Below are positions 35,650 to 45,344 of a stretch of DNA of 64,000 bases, in pieces (the stretch's first letter is position 1; each line of letters starts with the position of its first letter). The notes beneath the pieces are model-generated. The model had not been told where the DNA came from. It worked only from the letters and a program-made list of their open reading frames with translations, and did not search any database. The translations under genes and the position numbers were made by a program. The stretch is taken from contig JAWKHX010000006.1 of NCBI GenBank assembly GCA_041394605.1, positions 248,001 through 312,000 on the forward strand. The letters are read 5' to 3'. The stretch comes from UBA668 sp041394605 (GTDB taxonomy: Bacteria; Actinomycetota; Acidimicrobiia; Acidimicrobiales; Ilumatobacteraceae).

Positions 35650-36399
35650 TCAGCGCCGGCGCGGGCCGAACCGCACCGGCACGCCCGGCGAGTGGAGCAC
35701 ATTGTCCGGCGGCCGCTCGGCCAGGCCGGGAAAGCCGGCTGCGGCCATCAGCGCATCGTCGACCGTGACCGCCGTGGCCCGGTGCAGCGGCCACTGCGGA
35801 TGCTCGTTGGGCCAGTAGCGCGTGCGGCCCCGACGGTCCGGTAGGAAGAGACCCCACCGCGCGGTGAGGAAGTGCTCCAGCGGGCTGGCCGTCACCGGAT
35901 CGCCCACGTCCACCGTGACGGCGGATGCGGCGCCGAGCGGACCCGGCCAGCGGCGCCGCGTGCGGTAGGTGAGGCGGTTCCCGTCGCGCTGCAGATCCAT
36001 CGCCGCCCACAGGTACGGCAGCCCGGTGCCCCACCGGGCGACCAGCACGGTGGCCAGGCGGGCAGCTTCCAGCGAGCAGAACACCACGCCCCGGCGACCC
36101 TGGGCATCCACTCCGTACAGGCGCACGTTGGTCTCCAGGAACGTTCCGAAGTAGGGCACCGCCGGCCCGCCCAGCAGGCCGATCTTCTCCATCGAGAACG
36201 GCACCAGGCCGACGTAGGTGGCGCCGTCGAACGTGTCCGGCCGCACGCCGGGCGGCAACAGCGGGGCCACCCGCTCGGGGTCCACCGCCCAGTGCAGGAA
36301 CGTCAGCGTCATCCAGCGCTGGGTGAAGACCGTTCGCCCCGCCGGCCGCGGCGCCACCGGCGTGACGCCCTCCGCCTCCACAGGTTGCTCACCGCTCAC
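35650..36399 (-). CDS. DUF2071 family protein
   Basis: 249 residues of the YqjF-like DUF2071 family. Conserved features: FLHWAVDPERVAPLLPPGV, TFDGATYVGLVPFSM, YFGTFLETNVRLYG and LTARWGLFLPD. Related to acetoacetate decarboxylase-like folds but enzymatic function is unproven. It is divergent from ppa; the 127 bases between contain a CTCACCC/GGGTGAG inverted repeat (36438-36468). Confidence 0.88.
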   Translation of the reverse strand: MSGEQPVEAEGVTPVAPRPAGRTVFTQRWMTLTFLHWAVDPERVAPLLPPGVRPDTFDGATYVGLVPFSMEKIGLLGGPAVPYFGTFLETNVRLYGVDAQGRRGVVFCSLEAARLATVLVARWGTGLPYLWAAMDLQRDGNRLTYRTRRRWPGPLGAASAVTVDVGDPVTASPLEHFLTARWGLFLPDRRGRTRYWPNEHPQWPLHRATAVTVDDALMAAAGFPGLAERPPDNVLHSPGVPVRFGPRRR

Positions 36400-36526
36400 C
36401 CCACCGAGGCTACGACCCCACTCTCATCCCTCCCCCGCTCACCCACTCCCCGCGCGGGCGGGGGTGAGGAGGGTGTTGCGGGAGGGGCGTTGCTGGGGGG
36501 TGGGGGTGGTGTGTCACCATGCAGGC

Positions 36527-37042
36527 ATGTCGCACGACCTTCCCCCCGACTGCATTCACGTCGTCATCGAGATCCCCCGGGGCAGCCGCAACAAGTACGA
36601 GATCGACCACGAGACCGGGCGGGTCTTCCTCGACCGCCGCCTCTTCACCGCCACCACCTACCCGGCCGACTACGGCTTCGTACCGGACACACTGGGCGGC
36701 GACGGCGACCCGCTGGACGCCCTGGTGCTGCTGGAAGACCCCGTGTACCCCGGGGTGTGGGTGGCGGCCCGGCCGGTGGGCGTGCTGTTCATGCGCGACG
36801 AGGCGGGCGAGGACGCCAAGCTGCTGTGCGTGCCGCCCAAGGAGCCCCGCTGGGCCAACGTGCACGATCTCGACGATCTCACCCCGCAGCTCGTGGAGGA
36901 GATCCAGCACTTCTTCGAGGTCTACAAGGCGCTGGAACCCGGCAAGGAGTCCAGCACCGCAGGCATCGCCGGCAGGGAAGCCGCGTGGCAGGAGATCGAG
37001 GCGTCGCGCATGAACTACCGGGCACTGCACCAACGCCAGTGA
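36527..37042 (+). CDS. ppa: Inorganic pyrophosphatase (family I)
   Basis: 171-residue soluble Mg-dependent enzyme splitting pyrophosphate released by biosynthesis. Signature blocks: IEIPRGSRNKYEIDH, YPADYGFVPDTLGGDGDPLDAL (signature DGDPLD with the metal-binding aspartates) and HFFEVYKALEP. ATG at 36527 gives the usual length; the upstream open frame is not coding. Converges with the ROK kinase through a CCGCGG-armed hairpin at 37043-37068. Confidence 0.95.
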   Translation: MSHDLPPDCIHVVIEIPRGSRNKYEIDHETGRVFLDRRLFTATTYPADYGFVPDTLGGDGDPLDALVLLEDPVYPGVWVAARPVGVLFMRDEAGEDAKLLCVPPKEPRWANVHDLDDLTPQLVEEIQHFFEVYKALEPGKESSTAGIAGREAAWQEIEASRMNYRALHQRQ

Positions 37043-37074
37043 CCGCGGCGCCGGGTGGCCGCCCGCGGAGGGAT

Positions 37075-38013
37075 CTACAGGGAGTGCACCACCGGCAGCA
37101 GCGCCGCGCCGATGGCCCCCGCCCGCTCGCCCATCTCGGCGAACTCGAGCCGCGGGTGAGGCCGCAGTTCCGGTGCGTAGAGCAGTTCGGCGAACCACCG
37201 GCGGATCGGGCCGGACGACAGGTCGGCCGACGCCGCCAGCCCACCGCCGAGGACCAGCAGGCCCGGGTCGAGGATGTTGGTGAGGTTCACCAGGCCAAGC
37301 GCCACCCACCGGCCGAACTGGTCGAACACCTCCAGCGCCTCCAGGTCGCCCTCCCGCGCGGCCACGGCCAACTGCTCGCCACGCACGTCCTCCACGTTGC
37401 CGGCGATCTCCACCACCCGCGCCAGGCGGTGCGCCACCGCGGCGTCGCGGGCCAGCCGGCCGAGGCCGGACCCGGACGCATATCGCTCCCAGCAACCTCG
37501 CCGCCCGCACGGGCAAGGCGGGCCGCCAGGGTCCACCACCATGTGGCCGATCTCGCCGGTGAACCCGTTGGCGCCGCGGACCAGACGACCGCCGGCCACC
37601 ACCCCGCCACCGATGCCCGTCCCCAGCGTGACCATCACGAAGTCGTCACTGCCGCGGGCCACGCCGCGCTTCCACTCGGCCACCGCCGCGCAGGTGGCGT
37701 CGTTGTCCACGTGGACGTCCACGCCGAGCCGCTCGGTCAGCAGCGCGCCCACCCGGAACTCGCGGATGTCCACAAGGTTCGGGGCTGCCCGCAAGGTGCC
37801 GTCCATCGTGACCAGGCCGGGCACACCCACGCCGATCGAATCGAACGGGGCCAGTTCGCCGACCAACTCGGCGATCGTGTCGATGATCGCCTCCGGACCC
37901 TTCGGCGTGGGCCGGCGGGCCTCGGCAACCACCTGCAGGTCGCCGTCCACGCACACGGCAAGGCACTTCGTGCCGCCGACGTCCACCCCGACGCGGCGCA
38001 CCGCCGCGGTCAT
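37075..38013 (-). CDS. ROK-family glucokinase
   Basis: 312-residue sugar kinase. VGVDVGGTKCLAVCVDG is the phosphate-1 loop, VDNDATCAAVAEW and LGTGIGGGVVAGG follow, and the ROK zinc motif reads CPCGRRGCWERYASG with EIGHMVV upstream supplying the His. Intact, in contrast to the frameshifted homologue at 9957-10809. Likely glucokinase for glycolysis (with pfkA in the window). The stop overlaps no neighbour, and its ATG overlaps the SRPBCC gene stop. Confidence 0.93.
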   Translation of the reverse strand: MTAAVRRVGVDVGGTKCLAVCVDGDLQVVAEARRPTPKGPEAIIDTIAELVGELAPFDSIGVGVPGLVTMDGTLRAAPNLVDIREFRVGALLTERLGVDVHVDNDATCAAVAEWKRGVARGSDDFVMVTLGTGIGGGVVAGGRLVRGANGFTGEIGHMVVDPGGPPCPCGRRGCWERYASGSGLGRLARDAAVAHRLARVVEIAGNVEDVRGEQLAVAAREGDLEALEVFDQFGRWVALGLVNLTNILDPGLLVLGGGLAASADLSSGPIRRWFAELLYAPELRPHPRLEFAEMGERAGAIGAALLPVVHSL

Positions 38014-38444
38014 CCTTCGGCGCGGGCCTTCAACTCGCGCACGGTGTTGAGGATGCGGACCTCCGCCCGGCGCTTCACGAACCCAGGCAGCGGCACCACC
38101 AATTCGATGGCCAGGTCATAGCGCACCTCGGTGCCGCCGTCGGCCGTGGCCGTGAAGATGTACGCGCCATCGATGGTGCGCATGATGTCGCCACGGAGCA
38201 TCCGCCAGGCCAGCACGTTGGGCGCCTGCGAGTAGTCGTAGGCCAGGGTGTAGTGGGTGCTGCGACCCAGCGCGGACGCCCGGTACTCCACTTCCACCGG
38301 CCGGCCCTGCTCGTCGCGGACGCGGACGATGACGTCCTTCACATCCTTCGCCCATTCGGGGTAACGCTCGAAGTCGGTGGCGATGGCCCACACCCGGTCG
38401 GGTGCGGCCGCGATGGTGGTGGTCTGCGACGCGGTTTCGGCCAT
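38010..38444 (-). CDS. SRPBCC (polyketide cyclase/START-like) protein
   Basis: 144-residue helix-grip protein beginning MAETASQTTTIAAAPDRVWA and IATDFERYPEWAKDVKDV, the classic N-terminus of this family. The conserved TYDL-type C-terminal helix region reads LVVPLPGFVKRRAEVRILNTV. These proteins bind hydrophobic ligands. Coupled by ATGA to the ROK kinase. Ligand unknown. Confidence 0.87.
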   Translation of the reverse strand: MAETASQTTTIAAAPDRVWAIATDFERYPEWAKDVKDVIVRVRDEQGRPVEVEYRASALGRSTHYTLAYDYSQAPNVLAWRMLRGDIMRTIDGAYIFTATADGGTEVRYDLAIELVVPLPGFVKRRAEVRILNTVRELKARAEG

Positions 38445-38453
38445 GAGGGTGTT

Positions 38454-38939
38454 CTACTCGATCCTGCGGTGTGACGGTTTCGTGGTGGGGTTGAGCCGCG
38501 GCCCGAAGGAACCGTACCGCGCCGCCCAGGCACCGTTCATGCCAATGCCGAACATCGGGGTCAGCACGGCGAACGCGAGGGCGTTGAGGTCGTTCTCGCC
38601 GAGGCCGCTGACGCCCACGCTGGCGGCCACGACGGCCACCACCACCTGCACGCCGAGCGCCAGCAGCATGGACCGCTTCACCGGCGGCGGCGCGGTGCGC
38701 CCGGTGAGCAGATACAGGTTGGCCACGCCGATCTCGTGCACGCGAGAACGGTCCAGCGCCCGGGCATACGCCTGCAGCGAGGTGAAGATGCCCACGGCGA
38801 ACAGCGCCACGGACACGACGATCACCAGCACCTGCGCCCAGCGATCGGCCTTGAACGGCATGGCCACGCCGCTGGCCACCACGAAGACACCGGTGCCGAG
38901 GAGGTTGGCGCGGACGAGGCGGCTTTGCATCCCGCTCAT
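38454..38939 (-). CDS. Four-helix membrane protein
   Basis: 161 residues from the ATG overlapping the glycosyltransferase stop. Four hydrophobic helices are evident (VRANLLGTGVFVVASGVAM, VLVIVVSVALFAVGIF, LALGVQVVVAVVAASVGV and LAFAVLTPMFGIGMNG). No family recognised. Coupling to the PimB-like gene suggests a common function at the membrane, possibly in lipid glycosylation, but that is inference. Confidence 0.7.
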   Translation of the reverse strand: MSGMQSRLVRANLLGTGVFVVASGVAMPFKADRWAQVLVIVVSVALFAVGIFTSLQAYARALDRSRVHEIGVANLYLLTGRTAPPPVKRSMLLALGVQVVVAVVAASVGVSGLGENDLNALAFAVLTPMFGIGMNGAWAARYGSFGPRLNPTTKPSHRRIE

Positions 38940-40060
38940 TCTGCCAGTGCCCCGAGTGACACACCCAGGCGATGGGCCAAGACGTCGTAGGAGAACTCGC
39001 GCACCGCGCGCTCCCGCCCTGCCGCACCCATCTGCCGGGCACGTGCCGGGTCGTCGAGCAGTTCCTCGAAGGCCGCGGCCACCAGGCGAGAGTCGTCGGG
39101 GGTGTCCACCACCAGGCCGGTGACGCCATGCTCCACCGCTTCGTGCGCGCCGCCCGAGCGACCCGCCACCTGCGGTACGCCACAGGCCGCGGCCTCCAGG
39201 AACACGATGCCGAACCCCTCCTGCTCCAGCCCGCCCCAGCGGTTGCGGCACAGCATGGTGTACACGTCGGCGCAGCCGTAGAGGCGGGGTAGGTCCTCGT
39301 TGGACACGCGGCCGAGGAAGCGCACCGGAGCGGCCAGTTGCTCGGCGAGGCCCTTCAGCCGCGCCTCGTCGCGCCCGCCACCGGCGATGGCCAGCACCAG
39401 GTTCGGACGGCTGCGCTGCAGCAGGGCAGCGGCACGGATAGCCGTGTCGAACCCCTTGCGGGGCACCAGGCGGCTGATACCCACCACAAGTTCGGCGTCG
39501 TCGGCGATGCCGAAGTGGGCGCGGGCGGCGGCGCGACCCGCGGCGTCCAGCGGTTGGAAACGCTCGGTGTCTACACCCGGTGGCACCACGGTGATGGGCA
39601 GTGCCCGCCCGGCAGCGTGCTCCGCCTCGGCTGCAGGGTACCCGCCGGCGGCAACGATGTGGCGGGCACGGCGCAGCACCCACCCGAGCGTTTGCTTGCT
39701 ACCCGGCAGGCGGCCCGGCACGGTGACCTCCGCGCCGTGCAGCACCACGTCGTACGGCAAGCGCAGCGACGGGCCCACCAGGCCCAGCGGCACGGCCGGG
39801 TCGAGCACGATGAGGTCCGCGCCCACGTCCTTGGCCATCGAGTTGATCCGCTGCACCATCCACGGGTGCGGCAGCAGCACGGGCTCGCGTGTGCGCTCGA
39901 TGTGGAACGGCTGGGCCGCGTCGAACTCCGCCGTGCCGGCGTAGGGGCTGGTGAGTACGGCGAACGACTCCGGCGGCAGGCGGCGCCACCACTCCCACAG
40001 GAGCGACTGGATGCCGCCGATCTTCGGCGGGAAGTCGTTGGTGACGAGGAGGTGCTTCAT
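38936..40060 (-). CDS. GT4 glycosyltransferase, PimB-like mannosyltransferase
   Basis: 374-residue GT-B enzyme. N-terminal acceptor side: LLVTNDFPPKIGGIQSLL, then VVLHGAEVTVPGRLPG, which matches the PimB/MgtA group; C-terminal nucleotide side: GISRLVPRKGFD, GGRDEARL, and the E-x7-E block EGFGIVFLEAAACGVPQVA. Likely GDP-mannose dependent, adding mannose to phosphatidylinositol mannoside. Its ATG overlaps the queG stop. Confidence 0.87.
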   Translation of the reverse strand: MKHLLVTNDFPPKIGGIQSLLWEWWRRLPPESFAVLTSPYAGTAEFDAAQPFHIERTREPVLLPHPWMVQRINSMAKDVGADLIVLDPAVPLGLVGPSLRLPYDVVLHGAEVTVPGRLPGSKQTLGWVLRRARHIVAAGGYPAAEAEHAAGRALPITVVPPGVDTERFQPLDAAGRAAARAHFGIADDAELVVGISRLVPRKGFDTAIRAAALLQRSRPNLVLAIAGGGRDEARLKGLAEQLAAPVRFLGRVSNEDLPRLYGCADVYTMLCRNRWGGLEQEGFGIVFLEAAACGVPQVAGRSGGAHEAVEHGVTGLVVDTPDDSRLVAAAFEELLDDPARARQMGAAGRERAVREFSYDVLAHRLGVSLGALAE

Positions 40061-41193
40061 GACGGCTCGGGGGACGGTGCGGCGGATGGCGCGGCGGTGG
40101 GGCTCTGGTCGCCCAACAGGCGCCGGGTGGCCCACTCGGCGTGCTCCCGCAGCACGGGATCGGAATGCACACGGTACCTGGCCAGCAGCGCCGCCACGCG
40201 AGCATCCCCCGCCGCGGCCGAGCCGGCGTTGCCCAGCGCCACCAGTGCGTTGCGCCGCACCCACCGGGGGTCGCGGTCGGCGAGGTACCACCGGCCCCAC
40301 AGCGCCATCACCCCGGCGTCGTCGGCCTGCAGCACCTCCAGCAGATCCACCTGGGGGCGCGGCGCCGAACCGGTGCTGCCCGGCGGCACCTGGTGACGGG
40401 GCCCGAACCGCACCGCCGGCGGGCAGACCTCCTGACAGTCGTCGCACCCGTACAGGCGGTCGCCCACCGCCTCCCGCAGGTGCTCGGGAATCGCACCGGG
40501 CTTCTGCAACACCCAGGCCAGGCAGCGGGCAGCGTCCACCACCCCGGGGGCGATGATGGCGCCGGTGGGGCAACCGTCCAGGCAGCGGCGGCAGGCGCCG
40601 CACCCGTCGGCCACCGGTGCCTCGGCCGGCGGCAGGGGTGCGTTGGTGACCACGCAGCCGAGCACGAACCAACTCCCGGCGCCGGGCAGCAGCAGGTTGG
40701 CGTTCTTGCCGTACCAGCCGATGCCGGCGCGGTAGGCCACCTCACGGTCGACGATGGAGTTGTCGTCGGCGAACGGTACGGCCTTCCAGCCGTCGGCGCG
40801 CAACCGCCGGCTGACTCCCCACAACGCCTTGCGCAACGGCGCGTAGTGGTCCTCCCAGGCGTAGCGGGCGATTCGCCCCGTCAGCCGGTGAGCCGTGCCC
40901 GCGGCGCCAGGCTCACTGCCCCCCATGAAGTACGGGCGGGCCGCCACGAACACGCTGCAGGCGCCGCGCACGGCCTGGCCCGGGTCGGTGGAGCGTTCGG
41001 GGTTCTTGAACGTGAACTGCATGCCGTCGGTGAGGCCGCGCTCCAGCCGATCGCGCAACTGCCGGCGAGCGCCCTCCATGACGGTGGCCGGGGCAACACC
41101 GGTGTGGGTGACACCGAACGGTTGGGTAAGCGCGGCCAACTCCGCCACGTACGCGGCATCTGCCTCCGGGGGCGGTGGGTCAGGCGGCCTCAC
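40057..41193 (-). CDS. queG: Epoxyqueuosine reductase
   Basis: 378 residues. Reduces epoxyqueuosine to queuosine in tRNA with a cobalamin cofactor and two 4Fe-4S clusters. The cluster motifs are DGCGACRRCLDGCP and YGCDDCQEVCPPAV. The N-terminal corrinoid domain includes VDREVAYRAGIGWYGKN and VLGCVVTNAPLPP. A HEAT-like C-terminal tail ends DQSPTAAPS. No other queuosine gene is in the window. The start overlaps the small cysteine-rich gene by 14 bases. Confidence 0.93.
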   Translation of the reverse strand: MRPPDPPPPEADAAYVAELAALTQPFGVTHTGVAPATVMEGARRQLRDRLERGLTDGMQFTFKNPERSTDPGQAVRGACSVFVAARPYFMGGSEPGAAGTAHRLTGRIARYAWEDHYAPLRKALWGVSRRLRADGWKAVPFADDNSIVDREVAYRAGIGWYGKNANLLLPGAGSWFVLGCVVTNAPLPPAEAPVADGCGACRRCLDGCPTGAIIAPGVVDAARCLAWVLQKPGAIPEHLREAVGDRLYGCDDCQEVCPPAVRFGPRHQVPPGSTGSAPRPQVDLLEVLQADDAGVMALWGRWYLADRDPRWVRRNALVALGNAGSAAAGDARVAALLARYRVHSDPVLREHAEWATRRLLGDQSPTAAPSAAPSPEPS

Positions 41194-41383
41194 GATGACG
41201 CAGCGTAGGCACCAGCCCGGCGGCGGCCAGCAGCTCCACCGCCCTCAGTTCCTCCGCGGTGAACGCGAACGACTGCGGCCGAGCAGGCTCCAACAGGTGG
41301 CTGACCACACAATCGGCGCAGGCGGTGGTGCCGTCCATGACGCAGGATTCGCACGAGATGACGAAGCTCTCCATGCCACGCAC
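41180..41383 (-). CDS. Small zinc-binding-like cysteine protein
   Basis: 67 residues from ATG at 41383 (or Met4). CESC and CADC pairs separated by eight residues (region MESFVISCESCVMDGTTACADC) form a probable four-cysteine metal site; the rest is a short amphipathic helix region. It lies ahead of queG and overlaps it by 14 bases. Function unknown; too small for most searches. Confidence 0.6.
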   Translation of the reverse strand: MRGMESFVISCESCVMDGTTACADCVVSHLLEPARPQSFAFTAEELRAVELLAAAGLVPTLRHREAA

Positions 41384-41460
41384 TCAACCAGAAGGGTGTG
41401 ACAGAGATGATGTGGGGTGCCTCCCCGAGATGGTCTGACCCTGGGTGTGACCACGGTTCC

Positions 41461-42741
41461 TCAGCGGCGGGCCAGCGCCAGGAAGACATCGCTGGACACG
41501 GTGTTCGCGCCCTCGCTGCGCACGTCGGCCAGCACGGCCTGATCGTTGGTGACCACCACCACCGGCCGGTCCGGGTCGATGGACGCCACCTCGGCCCGCA
41601 GCACGTCGTCGGCCAGCACCCCCTCGGGCGAGTAGCTGACCCGCACCAGCCGGCGCGCGGTGGTGTGCGCGCCCACCACGGCGGCACCGTCGAACACGAG
41701 GTGGACCATCGTGCCCCACCGGCGGGCCAGTGACTCGGCGACAGTGATGGTGGCGTCGCGTTGCTCGGCCAACTCAAGCGCCGGCCACCCGAGCTTGGCG
41801 ACGTTGTAGCCGTCCACGAGCACCGTGACGCCTTCAGTGCGCAACAGGTGCTCTGCGGCGGCCTCGCTGTCGCCGTACAGACCGCCGGGGATGGCCAGCG
41901 GCGAGCGTCGCCGGCGGCGGCTGGGGCCCTCGGGGGCGCCGGTGACCGTGAGCGCCTCGTGCAGCAGCACCCGCAGCCGCTCCACATCCACCGCCGCACC
42001 GGTGCCGTCCGCCCGCCCGGCCAGCGCCTCATCGCGAGCCGCAACGGCAGCGGCCAGCTCCGAACGCACCGCAGCAACCTCGCTGCGCGCCGCCGCGAGG
42101 TCGGCTTGCAGCGCCGACACGGCATCGTCGGCACGGGCCGCCACGTCGCCCACCGACGCCGCCCGCCGGCGTACCGCCACCTCCAACTCGCGGACCTGAC
42201 GGCGGGCCGCCGCAAGATCGGCCTCGGCCTGCTGGCGGGCCGCAATCGCCTCGGCCGCCACGCCCTCCGCCTGCGCCAGCGCCTCCTGCGCCGCCACCAA
42301 CTCCAGCCGGGCCCGGGCCGCCGCCGCCTCGGCCGCCTCGCGACGGCGCTGCTCCTTGCGCACCGCCGAGGGGTCGTCGGCCTCGGCACCGGCCTCACCT
42401 CCGGCCAGGGCTTCGGCGATCTGCGCCTCCCAACCCTCCGGCCGGGTGAGCCACCACATGCCCACGTCGTCGAGCAGTTCGCGGGTCGCCACCTTGCCGA
42501 GGCGGCCGAGGAACTGAGAGTCGCCCTCCACCGCGGCGCGTACCGGTGCCAGTGCCTTCGCCGGCAGGGTGTGGAAGCGCAGGAACGGCTTCAGCCCGGA
42601 CGGGTACTCCAGCGGCGGCCGCAGCTTCGCCCCCGCTGCGGCGACCCCCACGGCGAACTCCAGCGCCGACTGCAGCGCACGGTCCGGGATCTCCACGGGC
42701 GCCAGGCTATCCAGCCGGCCTGCCGCCAGGGTCGGGGTCAC
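41461..42741 (-). CDS. NYN-domain protein with long coiled coil
   Basis: 426 residues from GTG at 42741 (a later GTG at 42696 is possible). The N-terminal ~140 residues are mixed alpha, then about 140 residues of Ala/Glu/Arg-rich coiled coil, then a C-terminal NYN (YacP/PIN-like) nuclease domain: VTVLVDGYNVAKLGWP with the first catalytic Asp, LVFDGAAVVG, and VVVTNDQAVL. A role in RNA processing or decay is inferred from the domain. It converges from the dnaQ-uvrC gene across 39 bases. Confidence 0.85.
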   Translation of the reverse strand: MTPTLAAGRLDSLAPVEIPDRALQSALEFAVGVAAAGAKLRPPLEYPSGLKPFLRFHTLPAKALAPVRAAVEGDSQFLGRLGKVATRELLDDVGMWWLTRPEGWEAQIAEALAGGEAGAEADDPSAVRKEQRRREAAEAAAARARLELVAAQEALAQAEGVAAEAIAARQQAEADLAAARRQVRELEVAVRRRAASVGDVAARADDAVSALQADLAAARSEVAAVRSELAAAVAARDEALAGRADGTGAAVDVERLRVLLHEALTVTGAPEGPSRRRRRSPLAIPGGLYGDSEAAAEHLLRTEGVTVLVDGYNVAKLGWPALELAEQRDATITVAESLARRWGTMVHLVFDGAAVVGAHTTARRLVRVSYSPEGVLADDVLRAEVASIDPDRPVVVVTNDQAVLADVRSEGANTVSSDVFLALARR

Positions 42742-42780
42742 GCGACCACGGGTCGAACGCCTGTTCTTGACCACGAACGG

Positions 42781-44462
42781 GTGTTCGTGGTGAACTTGCT
42801 GCTCGTGCAGCGCAGCTTCGACGATCTCGGCACCCCGCTGTGCGACGTCACGTTCTGCGTGCTGGACATCGAAACCACCGGCAGCGACCGCGGCGGCGAC
42901 ACCATCACCGAGATCGGCGCCGTGAAGATGCGTGGCGGCGAGTGCCTCGGCACGTTCTCCACCCTCGTCAACCCCGGCCGGGCCATCGCCCCCGCGGTGG
43001 TGCTGCTCACGGGGATCACCGACCGCATGGTGGCCGCCGCGCCCAGGGTGGAGACCGTGCTGCCCAGCCTGCTGGAGTTCGTGGGCGACGCCGTCATCGT
43101 GGGCCACAACGTCGGCTTCGACATCGGCTTCCTCAACACCGCGCTGCGGCGCAGCGAACGCCCGCCGTTCCGCAACACCGTGGTGGACACCCTGCCACTC
43201 GCCCGCCGCCTGGTGCGCGACGAGGTGCCGGACTGCCGCCTCGGCACGTTGGCCTCCCGGCTGCGCCTCGGCCACCGCCCCACCCACCGGGCGCTGGACG
43301 ACGCGCTGGCTACCGCCGACCTGCTGCACCTGCTGCTGGAGCGCGCCGCCGGGCTGGGCGTGCTGGGCCTCGACGATCTCGTGGTCCTGCCCACCATCGG
43401 CGGCCACGCCCAGGCCGGCAAGCTGCGGCTCACCGACTCCCTCCCCCGCTCCCCCGGCGTGTACCGCTTCCTCGACGCCCGGGGCGAGGTCCTCTACGTC
43501 GGCAAGGCCACCAACCTGCGCCAGCGGGTGCGCAGCTACTTCTCCAGCGACGACCGCCGCAAGGTCGGCGCGCTGCTGCGCGAGACCCAGCGTCTGGCCC
43601 ACACCGTCACCCACCACCCGATCACCGCCGAGGTGCTGGAGTTGCGCTACCTGCACCGCCTCAACCCGCGGTACAACCGGGCCAACACCACCTGGCAGAA
43701 GTACTGCTACGTACGTCTCACCACCGACGAGGCCTGGCCCCGTCTGGTCATCACGAACGAGCCCGCGGCGGGCGGGCTGCACATCGGGCCGCTCGGGTCG
43801 AGGGCGGCGGCCCAGACCGTCATCGAGGCCATCCAGACCGCGCTGCCGATCCGCCGCTGCACCACCCGCATCGGCCGCAACTACCGCCCTGCGGCCGAGG
43901 CGTCGCCCTGCCGGGCCGCCCAACTGGGCGTGGCGATGTGCCCGTGCACCGGCGAGGCCGACGAGGCCGCCTACTGGCGGGTCGTGGCCCAGGTGGTGGC
44001 TGCGCTCAGCACGTCCCCGGAGATCGTCCTCGCCCCGCTGTGGCAGCGGCTGGAGAAGCTGGCCGTCGCCCAGCGCTACGAGGAGGCCGCGCTGACGCGC
44101 GACCGCGCCAACGCCTTCGCCCAGGCGGTCACCCGCCAGCGGCTGATGGACCAGCTCCGCGCCGCCGGCGACGTGGAGGTGCGCCTGCACGACACGATCC
44201 TCCACCTGCGCCACGGCGTGCTGGTGGATGCCTGCGACGAGGGCCAGTTGCCCACCGGCCTGGACCTTCCGGCACCCGAGGCGCCGCCGTACCCGGCCCG
44301 CTGCCCCGCGACGCCGCCGACGAGGTCCTCTGCCTCGCCCGTGCGCTGGAGAAGGCCAGCTTCCACGCCCGGCTGCTGTCGTGCACGGGCGAATGGGCGC
44401 AGCCCGCCGCGCCCGTCCCCGAGATCCGCCGCCTCGCCATCGTCCCCGCCCTCGCCGCGTAG
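42781..44462 (+). CDS. DnaQ exonuclease-UvrC GIY-YIG fusion (Cho-like), one frameshift
   Basis: About 560 residues. The N-terminus is a DnaQ-type 3'-5' exonuclease with DIETTG, GHNVGFDIGF and HRALDDALATA (ExoI, II and III motifs), then a GIY-YIG endonuclease: SPGVYRFLDARGEVLYVGKA. The middle resembles UvrC. Near base 44290 the frame changes once (PPYPAR then DAADEVLCLARALEK) and runs to a TAG at 44460-44462. Similar fusions occur in actinobacteria and are thought to act in DNA repair. GTG choices at 42781, 42787 and 42790 are equivalent. Confidence 0.88.
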
Positions 44463-44466
44463 CCGG

Positions 44467-44510
44467 GTCGGAGGGTTTCCGGCTCGGAGGTGAGCACGAA
44501 ACCCTCCAAG
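44467..44510. repeat. 44-bp palindromic repeat, copy C (inverted)
   Basis: GTCGGAGGGTTTC on the left and GAAACCCTCC at 44498-44507 on the right; reading the minus strand gives the same centre as the other copies (GTGCTCACCTCCGAGCCG). It fills the gap between the convergent dnaQ-uvrC and thrB genes, so it could terminate both. Confidence 0.8.
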
Positions 44511-44515
44511 GGGGG

Positions 44516-45344
44516 TCAGGCGGGTTCGAGGGTGGCGCCGGCGTGGTCGATGCGCAGGAGCTTGGTGTGGCCGTCGGGGGCAACTGGGCGGCGATGCCGT
44601 CGGCATCGTCCGGGGCGCACATCACGGCCACGGTCGGACCCGACCCGCTGAGCCAGGCGGCCCACGCCCCAGCCCTCAGCGCGGCGTCCAGCGCAACCGC
44701 GACGGCTCGGCGTGCGCCAGCCGAACGGACTGGTGCAGCCGGTCCTCGGTGGCGGCGCGCAAGGCGGTCACGTCGCCCGCAGCCACTGCAGCGACGAACA
44801 GCGCGGTGCGCCCGATGTTGAACACGGCGTCGGCCATCGGCACCACGTCGGGCAACGCACCTCTGGAGTGGTCGGTGGACGTGGTGAACGATGGCACCCA
44901 CATCACCATCGCCGGGTCGAGGTGCAGCGGCACCCGCACCGCCCGGCCCGCCGCGGTGGCGACCACGCCGCCGTACAGCGAGGCGGCCACATTGTCCGCG
45001 TGCCCCTCCAACTCGGTGGCCAACGCCAGCAACTCGGGCATCGCCGCCTCGAGCGCGTCGGGGTCGGCGCCGTGGCGCTGGGCGTGCGCGGCCACCAGCC
45101 CGCCCACCCGGACCGCCCCGCTGAACCCGAGCCCGCGGCCCATCGGGATCGGCGAGCGCACCCACAGCGGCCCCTCGCCACCGTGCCGGCGGAACGCCAC
45201 CATTGCCGGGTGCGTGCCCTCCGCGGCCTGGGCGCCGTCGGGCGCGTCACCGGCGCCCACCTCGGCGTGCAGCGTCAGCGCCATACCCAACGTGTCGAAG
45301 CCGGCACCCAGGTTGGCCGAGGATGCCGGCACCCGCACGTCCAT
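44516..45344 (-). CDS. thrB: Homoserine kinase, frameshifted in this sequence
   Basis: GHMP kinase of threonine synthesis. MDVRVPASSANLGAGFDTLG is the N-terminus; the ATP loop reads IPMGRGLGFSGA (variant of GLGSSAA); EGHADNVAASLYGGVV follows. The frame shifts near 44700 (LAHAEPSRLR then VALDAALRAGAWAAWLSGSG) and near 44580, and the end GHTKLLRIDHAGATLEPA is in a third frame with a TGA at 44516. All family blocks are present in order. Because threonine synthesis is normally essential for free-living cells, sequence error is the likeliest explanation. The start overlaps the trpD stop. Confidence 0.82.

Noticed and set aside
41461..45165. Continuous minus-strand frame of 1234 codons
   Set aside because: It joins the end of thrB, antisense of dnaQ-uvrC, and the real NYN gene; only the last 426 codons are coding.
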